A DNA stretch of 64,000 nt from Nocardia macrotermitis (GTDB lineage Bacteria; Actinomycetota; Actinomycetes; Mycobacteriales; Mycobacteriaceae), in contig NZ_WEGK01000016.1 of NCBI RefSeq assembly GCF_009604405.1, positions 121,620-185,619 of the forward strand, read 5' to 3'. The number at the start of each line of letters is the position of its first letter. Within the stretch, counting starts at the first letter, position 1. The position numbers were made by a program, and so were the translations under genes. Positions 1-7,713 of this stretch are shown here, piece by piece. The notes beneath the pieces were generated by a model. The model worked only from the letters and a program-made list of their open reading frames with translations. It searched no databases and had not been told where the DNA came from.

Positions 1-2
1 AA

Positions 3-233
3 GCGCCGTGGTGCGCGGTCACACCGACCGTGCACTGGCGCAATCTCACGACCGGCGCGACCGGATCCCAAACGGTGAATCTCACCGCCCCCGCCGAAAT
101 CCCCGATTTCTTCGGCATGCCCACCCCGAAACGCGGCGAATTCGCCGCCCACACCGGTCCCGGCCGAGTCGAGGTCGGAATCGATACCGATATGCCACAT
201 TCCCCGAGCGTCACAACGATTACGGTCGACTGA
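3..233 (+). CDS. C-terminal end of an uncharacterised, possibly exported protein (5' partial)
   Basis: An open frame enters from the left edge and stops with TGA at 231-233, giving 76 residues with no start in view. The tail contains one Cys and beta-rich, Gly/Thr/Pro-containing sequence (for example TITVD at the end), a composition often seen in exported actinobacterial proteins. The family cannot be recognised from this fragment. It lies outside the inserted element, so it belongs to the host chromosome and faces the tRNA-Ala locus that was later split by integration. Function unknown; only the reading frame and stop are secure. Confidence 0.6.
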   Translation, partial: APWCAVTPTVHWRNLTTGATGSQTVNLTAPAEIPDFFGMPTPKRGEFAAHTGPGRVEVGIDTDMPHSPSVTTITVD

Positions 234-247
234 ACCGCGAAACGGAA

Positions 248-277
248 AAGCCCGTAGGTCGGTGAACCTACGGGCTT
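248..277 (-). terminator. Intrinsic terminator, probably the original terminator of tRNA-Ala(UGC)
   Basis: A perfect 12-bp stem (248-259 with 266-277, loop 260-265) is followed on the minus strand by a CTTTTCC tail, so it terminates leftward transcription. No leftward gene lies next to it now. The integration core begins 7 bp away, and without the element this hairpin would sit directly downstream of tRNA-Ala, now at 38906-38978. It may also terminate the rightward gene ending at 233. Confidence 0.75.
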
Positions 278-284
278 CTACACT

Positions 285-300
285 GGTGGACCTTAGGGGA
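285..300. other. attL of the ICE (left attachment site)
   Basis: Positions 285-300 match 38904-38919 at 14 of 16 bases, with an identical GGTGGA core at 285-290 and 38904-38909. The differing bases show where the exchange occurred. The right copy keeps the acceptor stem that pairs with the tRNA 5' end (including the G3-U70 wobble), whereas the left copy would break that stem. The left copy is therefore element sequence to the right of the GGTGGA core. The reading frame of the recombinase is preserved across the two copies. Confidence 0.75.
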
Positions 301-318
301 CCTTACTACAACACGAAG

Positions 319-726
319 ATGCAGGTAGACGCGTTGGAAAACCTGCATCGGAAGCTTCCCGACCCATCCGCACCCGTTTCACCGCCTGTCGTTCGCCCTA
401 AGCCAGGCCGCGCCCGCCAACTAGATCTCAATCAGGTTCAAGCACTCATCGCAGGATACAAGAGCGGCGAGACGGTCTACCAGTTGGGTACCCGGTATGG
501 CATCGCGCGGCAGACGGTCAGCGAGATCTTGCATCGGCACGAGGTGCCGATGCGCCGTCGGGGGTTGTCCACCGAGCAGACCGATGACGCGATCCATCTG
601 TACAACCTCGGCTGGTCCCTCGCTCGTGTCGGTCGACATCTGGGTGTTGATTCCACCACTGTGCTGGCCAAACTCCGCCAGCGCGGCGTTCCCACGCGCG
701 ATGCCCACGGGCGACCACGTGCATAG
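319..726 (+). CDS. Tandem helix-turn-helix fragment; probable C-terminal domain of the ICE serine recombinase in the circular form
   Basis: The frame encodes two successive HTH units of the resolvase/Hin type: one around LDLNQVQALIAGYKSGETV with YGIARQTVSEIL, the other around LSTEQTDDAIHLYNLGWSL with LGVDSTTVLAKL. An ATG at 319 is the first plausible start, but the same frame is open back through codons 286-318 (V-D-L-R-G), which align in frame with V-E-P-R-G of the recombinase at 38905-38919. The upstream GTG at 262 lies in a terminator loop and is not credible. I infer that this ORF is the 3' part of the recombinase gene, cut off by integration. No good ribosome binding site is seen at 319, so it may be silent while the element is integrated. 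Confidence 0.75.
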   Translation: MQVDALENLHRKLPDPSAPVSPPVVRPKPGRARQLDLNQVQALIAGYKSGETVYQLGTRYGIARQTVSEILHRHEVPMRRRGLSTEQTDDAIHLYNLGWSLARVGRHLGVDSTTVLAKLRQRGVPTRDAHGRPRA

Positions 727-806
727 AGACGGCAGCATCGACATGAAGTCCGATACAAGGCCGGGAACATCGTCTCAAGATGGCTTGGCCAAGATCCGAG
801 CAGCGC

Positions 807-1898
807 TCAGGGGTGCCTCACCTGGTACAGCGGCGGCCGGAAGTTGTGCGGGCGTTGTTCAGTGAGTAGTGAGCGCAGTGCGTCGGTAGCCTCCGGTGCA
901 ATCGCCGAGACCAGTTCGGCCACCCGCCGGACGGTGAGCGCGGTTACGCCTCGTTCGCGCGCGTCGACGGTGTACTCGTCGATCACGGCGAGCGTGTCTC
1001 GGCCGGGCATCCGGACCTTGGCACGGTCACCGGCCGCGCGCTGTCGCTCGATGTCGAGCTCGCTGCGACCAGCACGCCGGTCGCGTAGCAGCTGCTCAGC
1101 CTCGTCCAGGCTCGTTGTGTCCGCAAGCACTGCGGCTAGCGATGCGTCGACGAGTTCGTGCGCACCGACCTCGAACACGGCGGGCGACGCGTCGGTGAGC
1201 GCGACCGCGGCGTTGCGCTGACACTCGACCGTGCCACGCCACCCGGACGCCGCTGCGGCGAGCAACGCATTCGCCTCGCTCGGGTGCCACGCCCAGATAT
1301 CTTCGAACGGCGCTGCCTCCTGCGGGGTGAGGTCGGGAAGTTGCTGGGCATTCAGCTTGTCGAGTCGTTCTGCGGCCTCGGCCGCAGGCAGCTCGCCGTC
1401 CATACCGATCCCAGCGACCACGACGCGAGTGTCGATCCCGGTGCGCACCGCCGCAGCAAGCGCGAGCGAATCGGCCAAAGGACTGCGCAGACTCACCTCG
1501 TGGCCCTCGGCGAGGATGTCGCCTCCGACGTCGACCACGATGATCCCGTCGGCATCGAATGCTGTTGCGGCACGGGCGATCAGCGCCGAAAGCCCGACCG
1601 CACCCTCATCGGCCTCAACGAGCAACAGCGGCTGCTCGATCGCCCCGGCGAGCCTCGGTAGCGTCGACTGCCCGATATGTAGTGTCGCGGTCGGCGGGAT
1701 TTCCGCGACACCGCCGCGGTCGATCAGCCCGTCGAAGTCGCCACGGACACGCGGGCCAGGAGACGGGTCGATCATGAACCGATCCCAGGAATACGACATA
1801 ATTGCCGCAATCCCCAGATCCGGACGGGCAGAGGCGAGCATGGCCGCTGAGACCGCGTCACCGCCGCCTCCTGCGGCAATAGCTATCGAGCGCATCAA
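807..1898 (-). CDS. DUF1152 domain-containing protein
   Basis: A 363-aa protein with the N-terminal glycine-rich motif AAGGGGDAV and the alternating alpha/beta pattern of the DUF1152 family; a second glycine-rich turn, DVGGDILAEG, occurs around residues 122-131. The family is uncharacterised. The Gly-rich start suggests a nucleotide or ligand-binding fold, which is inference. It is transcribed divergently from the GntR-type regulator gene starting at 1961, with only 62 bp between them, so the regulator probably controls it. It is the first complete gene of the ICE on this side and ends about 80 bp from the HTH fragment, convergently. No signal peptide or membrane segment is visible. Confidence 0.7.
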   Translation of the reverse strand: MMRSIAIAAGGGGDAVSAAMLASARPDLGIAAIMSYSWDRFMIDPSPGPRVRGDFDGLIDRGGVAEIPPTATLHIGQSTLPRLAGAIEQPLLLVEADEGAVGLSALIARAATAFDADGIIVVDVGGDILAEGHEVSLRSPLADSLALAAAVRTGIDTRVVVAGIGMDGELPAAEAAERLDKLNAQQLPDLTPQEAAPFEDIWAWHPSEANALLAAAASGWRGTVECQRNAAVALTDASPAVFEVGAHELVDASLAAVLADTTSLDEAEQLLRDRRAGRSELDIERQRAAGDRAKVRMPGRDTLAVIDEYTVDARERGVTALTVRRVAELVSAIAPEATDALRSLLTEQRPHNFRPPLYQVRHP

Positions 1899-1960
1899 CG
1901 ACTACCTGTTCCGTGATCCTATAGTGGCTACTGGCCTATGGTAGTTCAGGAGGTGTCCGG
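1899..1960. promoter_or_regulatory. Divergent promoter region with a GntR-like half-site
   Basis: This 62-bp spacer separates the starts of the DUF1152 gene (minus) and the GntR-type gene (plus). It contains TGGCCTATG at about 1932-1940 and AGTGGCTA at about 1924-1931. The first resembles TGGACTATG, and the second AGTGGCATA, both in the long palindrome at 2746-2788. An AGGAGG ribosome binding site lies at 1948-1953, seven bases before GTG 1961. Shared half-sites suggest autoregulation; binding is inferred. Confidence 0.5.
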
Positions 1961-2704
1961 GTGTCCGAGATCAAAGAGGTACCCGCGAAGTACTTGCAGA
2001 TTGCTGGTTTCCTACGCGATCAGATCATCCGCGGTGACCTTCAGCCCGGTGACGAAGTTCCTTCCGAGCGTCGTCTCGCCGAGTTGTACAGTGTCGCCCG
2101 ACCAACCGCGAGTCGTGCCCTTGAGGTGCTGCGTCGCGAACGACTGGTCGAGGCCCGGCAGGGCGCGGGCACTTTCGTCCGTTCTGCGAATGCGGCACCG
2201 CGCGCACGCGAGCGACTCGAACGCGCCGTCGAGCTCGGCAGTATGTACAGCGACAGCGAGGACTGCACGTTTCCGTTCGTCGGCATCGTGGACGGCCCGG
2301 CGTACGTAACCGACGCGTTGAACCTGCCCGCTGGAAGTCGAGTCGTTCGTCGTCAGCGGATCATCAGCAATCCGACCGGGCCGGTCGAGTTTTCGACGAG
2401 TTGGTTTCCAGCTGCGCTCGCAGACCTGGCTCCGAAACTACTCGTCACCAGTCGCGTCGGCGGTGGCACGCTCGGCTACCTCGCCCGCTATACCGACATC
2501 CGGCCCACCTATGCGCGTGACCAGGTCTGTGCTCGTTTGGGAACCGCCGAGGAAGTTGCCGCGCTACACCTGCCGGAGAACTCGGCGGTGCTGGTGTACT
2601 GGCTTGTCGCGTGTGACAGCAACGACGTTCCGGTCGAATTCGACGAAGGCATCTATCCGCCGGAACGATTTGCCTTCCGTCAGGAATTCCCTGTAACTCT
2701 CTAG
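1961..2704 (+). CDS. GntR/HutC-family transcriptional regulator with UTRA-type ligand domain
   Basis: This 247-aa protein has an N-terminal winged helix typical of GntR regulators (residues about 8-75: KYLQIAGFLRDQII, then PGDEVPSERRLAEL, ARPTASRALEVL and a GAGTFV wing). A UTRA/HutC-like effector domain follows (about 95-245) with the usual RVVRRQRII and closing VYWLVACDSNDVPVE strands. GTG at 1961 is chosen because AGGAGG lies seven bases upstream. Its position between a divergent DUF1152 gene and a coupled trio of small genes resembles the Kor-type regulators of actinobacterial conjugative elements. A perfect palindrome downstream and related half-sites upstream are likely operators. The ligand is unknown. 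Confidence 0.85.
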   Translation: MSEIKEVPAKYLQIAGFLRDQIIRGDLQPGDEVPSERRLAELYSVARPTASRALEVLRRERLVEARQGAGTFVRSANAAPRARERLERAVELGSMYSDSEDCTFPFVGIVDGPAYVTDALNLPAGSRVVRRQRIISNPTGPVEFSTSWFPAALADLAPKLLVTSRVGGGTLGYLARYTDIRPTYARDQVCARLGTAEEVAALHLPENSAVLVYWLVACDSNDVPVEFDEGIYPPERFAFRQEFPVTL

Positions 2705-2745
2705 TCAGATCCGCAGGATTTTCAGGAAATTTTCCACAATCGGTC

Positions 2746-2788
2746 ATGTGGACTATGCCACTTCATAATTAAGTGGCATAGTCCACAT
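2746..2788. promoter_or_regulatory. Perfect 18-bp palindrome, candidate GntR operator/promoter
   Basis: The arms 2746-2763 and 2771-2788 are exact reverse complements separated by the AT-rich 7-bp spacer CATAATT. The site lies between the GntR-type gene and the operon starting at 2852, so it is positioned as an operator over the operon promoter. No T-tract follows, which argues against a terminator. Its half TGGACTATG recurs with one change in front of the regulator gene. Confidence 0.6.
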
Positions 2789-2851
2789 ATGCCTTGGTTG
2801 CATCACAAGGTGGTTTGGACACATCCGACCAGCATCAGGAGGACGCCTCCG

Positions 2852-3196
2852 ATGGAACACATCACTCCCTCATCCCGGCCCGCGATACGTTGCATACGGT
2901 CGGACTTGATCCCCACAGCGGACCGCGAACGCGTCGAGAACGAAATGGCCGAGCTCGGCGCACGCCTCGGCCGCGCGGTCGACGTCACCACTGTCGTCAT
3001 CGATCCGAGCGTCGCGGGCCCGTGGGCTACCATCGCGGCGGCACTCGGTCGCACCCGGGCGACCGATCTGATCGTCCCGAATCTTGCGCATGTCGAGGGT
3101 ATCGAGACACTCATTCGCGAACGCGCACAGCTGATCACGTTGACCGGCGAACGGATTTTGCAGCGCATCCATCTCCGTGCGGGAGCCTCGGAATGA
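2852..3196 (+). CDS. Uncharacterised small alpha/beta protein of the ICE
   Basis: A 114-aa protein with alternating strands and helices: VTTVVIDPS, TDLIVPNL, then a helix and a closing strand QLITLTGERIL. The pattern is vaguely like a resolvase or NTPase core, but no catalytic motif can be named. ATG 2852 is preferred over the upstream frame start because AGGAGG lies at 2837-2842. Its stop overlaps the start of the next gene (ATGA), so translation is probably coupled. The gene follows a perfect palindrome and is likely under control of the GntR-type regulator. Family not recognised. Confidence 0.6.
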   Translation: MEHITPSSRPAIRCIRSDLIPTADRERVENEMAELGARLGRAVDVTTVVIDPSVAGPWATIAAALGRTRATDLIVPNLAHVEGIETLIRERAQLITLTGERILQRIHLRAGASE

Positions 3197-3507
3197 GCAC
3201 CGAGGCAACGGGCTGGGTGATCGCCGGTGCGCTCACGCTTTTCGTACTGACCATGATGACGGTGCTCTGGTTTCAGGGCGGCCTGATCGCGCGTGATGAA
3301 CGACCACTACCGAGCGTGGTGGTCGGACCGCAGCGGCCGCTCGGGCGATGCGCCGCGCCGACAACGAGGCTCAGCATCGGCCAGGCGCACCGCGAGATGC
3401 AGTTGCACCGCGATCACCTCGCCGCGGACTGCCCGCGCAAAGCCGCGGCGTTCCGCGTGCTCGTCGAGGAACGGCGCGTGACACCGGACAGCGGCCGGAC
3501 AACATGA
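3193..3507 (+). CDS. Small single-pass membrane protein
   Basis: This 104-aa protein has one N-terminal membrane segment (about residues 7-28, WVIAGALTLFVLTMMTVLWF) followed by a charged, presumably cytoplasmic region rich in Arg and His. The start ATG 3193 overlaps the stop of the upstream gene, and its own stop overlaps the next start (ATGA), placing it in a tightly coupled three-gene unit. There is no recognisable domain. Its membrane location within a regulator-controlled set suggests a role in element maintenance or transfer, but this is only context. Confidence 0.55.
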   Translation: MSTEATGWVIAGALTLFVLTMMTVLWFQGGLIARDERPLPSVVVGPQRPLGRCAAPTTRLSIGQAHREMQLHRDHLAADCPRKAAAFRVLVEERRVTPDSGRTT

Positions 3508-3983
3508 CCGACGCACATGTGTGCACCGCGATCATCGCCGTTCGGCCGTCTCTGTGCGGCGCAGGGCTCGAGTTCGCCGAACGGCAGTTGCTCCGCCGTG
3601 CTGACCGCCTCGGCTATGTGGTGCTCGCGGTTGTGGACACCGATGCGATCCGCGAGCTGTGGATGATGCTGACCAAATGGCACCCCGACGCGGTAATCAC
3701 CCTGAGTGAGAACCACATTCACCACCTCGCCGACGTGACACGGCTCGTCGACGTCATCACCATGACCCCTGAGGCTGTCCATACCCGCGAGGGCTACGAG
3801 CGCCTGAACGTCGATGCCGAGCAGGTGCCGGGGCGTCCTCTGCCGAAGCGGATCCCTGGTGCGTCGGGCCTCGCCCCGCATCCGAGGGCGGAGCGCCCCC
3901 GTGCTGCGACCGCCGAAGACTGGGGCCGACTCCTCCCCGCCCTCCTCGGCGTGCTCCGCGGACGCGCCGATACCGCCAGATAG
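3504..3983 (+). CDS. Uncharacterised protein, third gene of a coupled trio
   Basis: This 159-aa protein has an N-terminal alpha/beta domain (about 1-100) containing VCTAIIAVRPSLCG, GYVVLAVVDTD and PDAVITLSENHIHHL, reminiscent of a Rossmann or resolvase-like fold without clear catalytic residues. A basic, Pro/Arg-rich tail follows (about 105-159). Start ATG 3504 overlaps the previous stop, so translation is coupled. The N-terminal halves of this protein and the product of the gene at 2852 look similar in layout, though not clearly homologous by eye. Function unknown. Confidence 0.6.
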   Translation: MTDAHVCTAIIAVRPSLCGAGLEFAERQLLRRADRLGYVVLAVVDTDAIRELWMMLTKWHPDAVITLSENHIHHLADVTRLVDVITMTPEAVHTREGYERLNVDAEQVPGRPLPKRIPGASGLAPHPRAERPRAATAEDWGRLLPALLGVLRGRADTAR

Positions 3984-4061
3984 GCACTCACTGGACTACC
4001 GGGCCCGATCGGGCCCGGTGATCAATGACGGCTGGAGCCGTCCAACCGATAGGAGAAATGT

Positions 4062-4292
4062 ATGCAAGCCTTCGCCCCCGACGCCTCGGAACTCCGCACG
4101 ACGGTCGCGTTCCGCAAAGCCTTGGCCAGTACGCCGAGCGGCAACTGCGTGGAGGTAGGCGAGCTCCAGGACGGCACCATCGCGATCCGCCACTCCAGTG
4201 TCCCGAGCGGTCCGGCGCTGATCTTCACGCCGGGCGAATGGGATGCGTTCGAAGACGGTGTGCGCCGTGGCGAGTTCACGCGCTCGGCGTAG
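4062..4292 (+). CDS. DUF397 domain-containing protein
   Basis: A 76-aa protein matching DUF397 along its length: an N-terminal SELRTTVAFRKA region, the conserved core CVEVGELQDGTIAIRHS, and the C-terminal FTPGEWDAFEDGVRRGEF. DUF397 proteins in actinobacteria are usually encoded beside XRE/DUF5753 regulators and act as their partners. Here the nearest such regulators are 2.5 kb downstream (6814-8678), so pairing is possible but not adjacent. GGAGAAATGT precedes the ATG. A strong terminator follows at 4310-4336, making this the end of a transcription unit. Confidence 0.85.
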   Translation: MQAFAPDASELRTTVAFRKALASTPSGNCVEVGELQDGTIAIRHSSVPSGPALIFTPGEWDAFEDGVRRGEFTRSA

Positions 4293-4309
4293 CCCACACA
4301 TGCGAAAAG

Positions 4310-4336
4310 GCCCCTCAGCCATAAAGGCTGAGGGGC
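4310..4336 (+). terminator. Intrinsic terminator after the DUF397 gene
   Basis: An 11-bp perfect stem (4310-4320 with 4326-4336) with loop ATAAA sits 18 bp after the DUF397 stop. The tail CAAGCC is not T-rich, but the reverse strand reads TTTT immediately after the hairpin, so it could work leftward as well. Confidence 0.65.
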
Positions 4337-4608
4337 AAGCCAATCCGTAGGGACAGCGGCGGCGGTCTCGGCGGCGGCGTAAGTCAACGTGCTGGCTCAC
4401 CGTCGAGGGCATGCGGCATCCCACAGTGTCTTACTGCTGGCGGTCGGGTCGATGGGGTGGGCGGTCCGGCACGAGGACCTCCTGCCTGTTGAGCATCTCG
4501 GATTCATTACCAGCACAACTTGTTTCGATCAGTCCCCGGTGGGGTCGGCGCGTTCTGGGGACACGGGGTGTTTGTTGTTCGTGAAGTATGAAAGATGAAG
4601 GGAAGCAA

Positions 4609-5499
4609 ATGGATTCGGATCTTCAGCCGATGTATGTGATCTGTACGGATTGGGGCGATGATATCGATGACGCGATCTCGGTCGCGTTGGCCGCGCGCAC
4701 GATCGATCGCTTCGTGGTGCTGACCGCCGACGAGTCCGGTGACCACCGTGCCCGTGGGGTGAGTGAACAGTTGCGGCGGCACGACCGCACTGATGTGCCG
4801 GTGATTCGTGGGCTCGAGATCGGTGGGGGCCGTGGTCGTCGCCGTTCGAGTATGGGTTTGGCTACTCGCCCGTGTGAGCACGACCCGGAGATGATCGAGG
4901 CCCTTACGGATCTGGCGTTGTCCAGTAGTGAGCTGCGATGGGTCGGTCAGGGCCCGCTGTCGAATGTCGCGGCTTTTGCGCAGGCTCGACCTGATCTGGC
5001 TGGGCGTATTCGCTTGACGCAGATGGGGTTCTGGTTGGACAGGTATCGCGATACCAGCCGTGCCAGCCACAATCCTCGGATGGATCCTCGGGCGGCCGGG
5101 GCTGCGGTGCGGCTGCTGGACACGCCTCGGCTTGTCCTGTCCGATCACACCGAGGCGGCGGCTATTCGTATCACTCGTGAGCACGACTTGATGCGCAGGC
5201 TCGCGGCCCCGGACGCCCCGGGCTGGGCGCGGTTGTTGGTTGACGGGTTCGAGGAGTGGGCCGCGTACAGATCCACCGCGGCGGACCAGAGCAGCGGTGT
5301 CGGGAGTTGGTTGCACGACCCGCTCACCTTGTCCGCTGGGTTGGACTTGGGGTTCGTGCGGTTCGTCGGCGAGCGGATCCGGGTGGAAGCGGACGCGCGG
5401 GCCTATCGAGATCCTGAGGGGATCGAGGTCGAGGTGTCCACCGGGGCCGATCACGAGGCATTCATGGATTGGGTGATGAAAATCCTCCTCGAGGACTGA
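4609..5499 (+). CDS. Nucleoside hydrolase-like protein (IU_nuc_hydro fold)
   Basis: A 296-aa protein resembling inosine-uridine nucleoside N-ribohydrolases. The N-terminal acidic motif TDWGDDIDDA aligns with the family DxDPGxDDA calcium site, keeping the outer Asp and the terminal DD while PG is replaced by acidic residues. GPLSNVAAFAQ matches the family GPLTNxA element, and HDPLTL near residue 240 matches the closing HDP motif. Such enzymes split ribonucleosides into base and ribose; the substrate is not predictable. ATG 4609 is chosen over 4588 because GAAGGGAAG lies just upstream. The gene is cargo within the ICE and is followed by a methyltransferase gene. Confidence 0.7.
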   Translation: MDSDLQPMYVICTDWGDDIDDAISVALAARTIDRFVVLTADESGDHRARGVSEQLRRHDRTDVPVIRGLEIGGGRGRRRSSMGLATRPCEHDPEMIEALTDLALSSSELRWVGQGPLSNVAAFAQARPDLAGRIRLTQMGFWLDRYRDTSRASHNPRMDPRAAGAAVRLLDTPRLVLSDHTEAAAIRITREHDLMRRLAAPDAPGWARLLVDGFEEWAAYRSTAADQSSGVGSWLHDPLTLSAGLDLGFVRFVGERIRVEADARAYRDPEGIEVEVSTGADHEAFMDWVMKILLED

Positions 5500-5595
5500 G
5501 GAAACACCGTTCGACGACGCTCTGGGCCTGGTCGGCTGAAACCGGCCCGAAGTGCCGTCACCCGATCCCCAATCCCCCTCGTGAAGGAGTTCGCC

Positions 5596-6426
5596 GTGTC
5601 CGACGGCTCGATCGATTTGCGCACCGATGTGCCGCATCCCGCCCGGATGTACAACTATTTCCTCGGCGGCAAGGACAACTACGCCGCGGACCGCGAGGCC
5701 GCTGCGTGGGTGGAGGAGGACTTTCCGGCGGTCCGGATCGCCGCGCGCGCCAACCGCGATTTCATGGAGCGCGCGACTCGTTATCTGGCCGCCGAACAGG
5801 GTGTGCGGCAGTTCCTGGATGTCGGGACCGGTATTCCGGCCGTGCCCAATCTGCATCAGGTCGCGCAGGAGGTCGCGCCCGAGGCGCGGGTGGTGTATGT
5901 CGACAACGATCCGCTGGTGCTGGCCCACGCGCGGGCGCTGCTGGTGGGTGTGCCAGGCCCCAGAGGACGAGGACACAGCACCGCGTATGTCCAGGCCGAT
6001 GTCAGTGATCCGGCCGCGATTCTGACCGCCCCCGAACTGACCTCGACGTTGGATCTGAGCCAGCCGGTGGCGGTGTCGCTGATGGCGCTGCTGCACTTCG
6101 TGCCCGGCGATGTCCACGAGATCGTCCGGACCTTGATGGCCCCGTTGGCTCCGGGCTCGTATCTCGCGTTGTCGCATGTGACAACGGATTTCGACTGTGG
6201 CCCGGACGATCCGGACGGGATGGGCCGCGCCGTGGACGTCTACACCAGCAGAGGGATTGCGGTGACTCCGCGTACCCGCGCCGAGGTGGGGTGGTTCTTC
6301 GAGGGCCTGGAGCTGCTGGAGCCGGGTGTGGAGGTGGTCCACCGCTGGCGCAACGAGCGCGTCGAGGACCCACCGCTCCGAGACAAGCAGGTGTCGCTGT
6401 GGGGCGCGATCGGCTGCAAGGTCTGA
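5596..6426 (+). CDS. SAM-dependent methyltransferase, PF04672 (Methyltransf_19) family
   Basis: This protein of about 276 aa has the hallmarks of the actinobacterial PF04672 family: ARMYNYFLGGKDNYAADR near the N-terminus, RATRYLAAEQGVRQFLDVGTGIP (SAM-binding motif I), and a VYVDNDPLVLAHARALL strand-helix. Later it has an ADVSDP motif and ALLHFVPGDV. The substrate is unknown for this family. GTG 5596 is preferred to 5581 because GAAGGAG sits seven bases before it. A clear paralogue lies at 39054-39932, just outside the element, sharing long near-identical stretches in the first half. The product is probably cytoplasmic. Confidence 0.85.
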   Translation: MSDGSIDLRTDVPHPARMYNYFLGGKDNYAADREAAAWVEEDFPAVRIAARANRDFMERATRYLAAEQGVRQFLDVGTGIPAVPNLHQVAQEVAPEARVVYVDNDPLVLAHARALLVGVPGPRGRGHSTAYVQADVSDPAAILTAPELTSTLDLSQPVAVSLMALLHFVPGDVHEIVRTLMAPLAPGSYLALSHVTTDFDCGPDDPDGMGRAVDVYTSRGIAVTPRTRAEVGWFFEGLELLEPGVEVVHRWRNERVEDPPLRDKQVSLWGAIGCKV

Positions 6427-6455
6427 ACCCAGTTCACAAACAAAGAGAGGGCGGA

Positions 6456-6773
6456 ATGACAACCAAGACAGAAGCGTCGGCGCGAAGGGGACAGGACGGG
6501 CGAGATCTGGAGATCTCGTTTCGGTGGTGGTGGTGGGCCTCGGCGCGTGGCTGGACCGTTGTGGTCGTGCCGGTCGTCCTGGCCGTCCTGGCGGTGCTGT
6601 TCGCTGCGGCGGCGGTCGCGCACGCCGAGGCAACACAGCACGCGACCAGCGCGCACCACGCCCGCCAGGATCTGGTCCCGGGCTCGGGGATCGGTGACCG
6701 CGAGCTCATCACCACACCATCCGCGGCGGTCCGCACCCTCGTCGCGACTCCTGCAACAGCCCGGGATTGCTGA
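6456..6773 (+). CDS. Small single-pass membrane protein
   Basis: This 105-aa protein has a Trp-rich stretch (about residues 23-27, RWWWW) followed by a long hydrophobic segment with VVVVPVVLAVLAVLFAAAAVA (about 35-55) and a polar tail. The stretch may act as a signal anchor with the C-terminus outside. ATG 6456 is preceded by GAGAGGG and begins 29 bp after the methyltransferase stop. No family is recognised. It sits between the cargo enzymes and two XRE/DUF5753 regulators. Confidence 0.55.
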   Translation: MTTKTEASARRGQDGRDLEISFRWWWWASARGWTVVVVPVVLAVLAVLFAAAAVAHAEATQHATSAHHARQDLVPGSGIGDRELITTPSAAVRTLVATPATARDC

Positions 6774-6813
6774 ACCTACTGCGTCCTGACGAGTATTTGA
6801 GAAAGGTTGAAAG

Positions 6814-7713
6814 ATGGTGGATGTGCACCTGCGGGCGTTGGGGCGTCGTCTGCGCGCGCAGCGGGAGGCGGCGGAGATGACCCAGTCCGCGGCGGCGCGA
6901 GGGGTGTTCTTGTCGTCGCAGACGATCGGCCGTCTGGAGGACGGGATGTCCACGCGGATGTCGGAGCTACACCTCACCACGTTGTGCGACCTGTACGGGG
7001 CGGGGATGGCTGAGCGCGAGGAAGCGCTGGCGTTGCTACGGCGGGGACGTGCGGCCGTGGTCCAGAATACGGACTGGCAGGGCTTGTTCGGCGATTTGAT
7101 GTCGGCGGATGATCGGTCTCGGATGGCGCTGGAGCAGCATGCGATCTCGATGACGGCGTTCGGGGCGACGCTGGTTCCGACGCTGCTCCAGACCACGGAG
7201 TACCGCCGTGTGGTCGAGCAGGCCCTGCACCCTCAGGACTCGCCGGACGAGATCGAGCGGCGGGTCCGGTTGGTACGGGCACGACGTCTGCGCACCAATG
7301 GCGCGCGAGCGCATTTCTATATGCTCGAATCAGCGGTACGGCACGTGATCGGGGACGCGGCGATGATGCGTGACCAACTGCTGGAACTGGCAGAGACCAG
7401 ATCACCCAGGATCTCGGTCCAGCTGATCGACCAGCACGCCGGTCACAATATCGGGCTCCACCTCACGAGCTTCGCCCTGTTGGAATTCGGGGCTCTGGTC
7501 GGCGGTCAGCCCGAACCTCCGGAGGTGTTCCTCGACAGCGGTCCCTGGGCGCTGCGCCTGGATCGTGAGGACGACCTCGCCCATTACCGGGACGCCGTGG
7601 CCGAGTTGCCGCGAACGGCGTTGTCCAAGAGTGACTCTCGCGAATTACTGCGTGAGATCGCCCACGGCTACGACTGCATGAGCACCAGCAGCGACTCACA
7701 GGCGCAGCCGTGA
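6814..7713 (+). CDS. XRE-family regulator with DUF5753 domain (first of a pair)
   Basis: This 299-aa protein has an N-terminal Cro/C1-type HTH (about 6-62: LGRRLRAQREAAEMTQSAAA, then SSQTIGRLEDG) and a DUF5753 domain (about 95-285) with the usual LVPTLLQTTEYRR and HPQDSPDEIERRVRLVRARRLR blocks. Members of this group are actinobacterial DNA-binding regulators that commonly work with a DUF397 partner. Its stop overlaps the GTG start of the second regulator, so the two are co-translated. The DUF397 gene at 4062 may be its partner. Confidence 0.85.
   Translation: MVDVHLRALGRRLRAQREAAEMTQSAAARGVFLSSQTIGRLEDGMSTRMSELHLTTLCDLYGAGMAEREEALALLRRGRAAVVQNTDWQGLFGDLMSADDRSRMALEQHAISMTAFGATLVPTLLQTTEYRRVVEQALHPQDSPDEIERRVRLVRARRLRTNGARAHFYMLESAVRHVIGDAAMMRDQLLELAETRSPRISVQLIDQHAGHNIGLHLTSFALLEFGALVGGQPEPPEVFLDSGPWALRLDREDDLAHYRDAVAELPRTALSKSDSRELLREIAHGYDCMSTSSDSQAQP

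Noticed and set aside
262..318. GTG at 262 as the start of the HTH protein
   Set aside because: The codon lies in the loop of a strong terminator and outside the proposed element. The open frame back to 286 is better explained as the continuation of the recombinase gene across the att junction.
4507..6636. A 709-codon minus-strand open frame
   Set aside because: It is antisense to the nucleoside hydrolase-like and methyltransferase genes, both with family motifs and ribosome binding sites. High-GC DNA commonly leaves such long shadow frames; its Arg/His/Gln-rich product has no recognisable domain.
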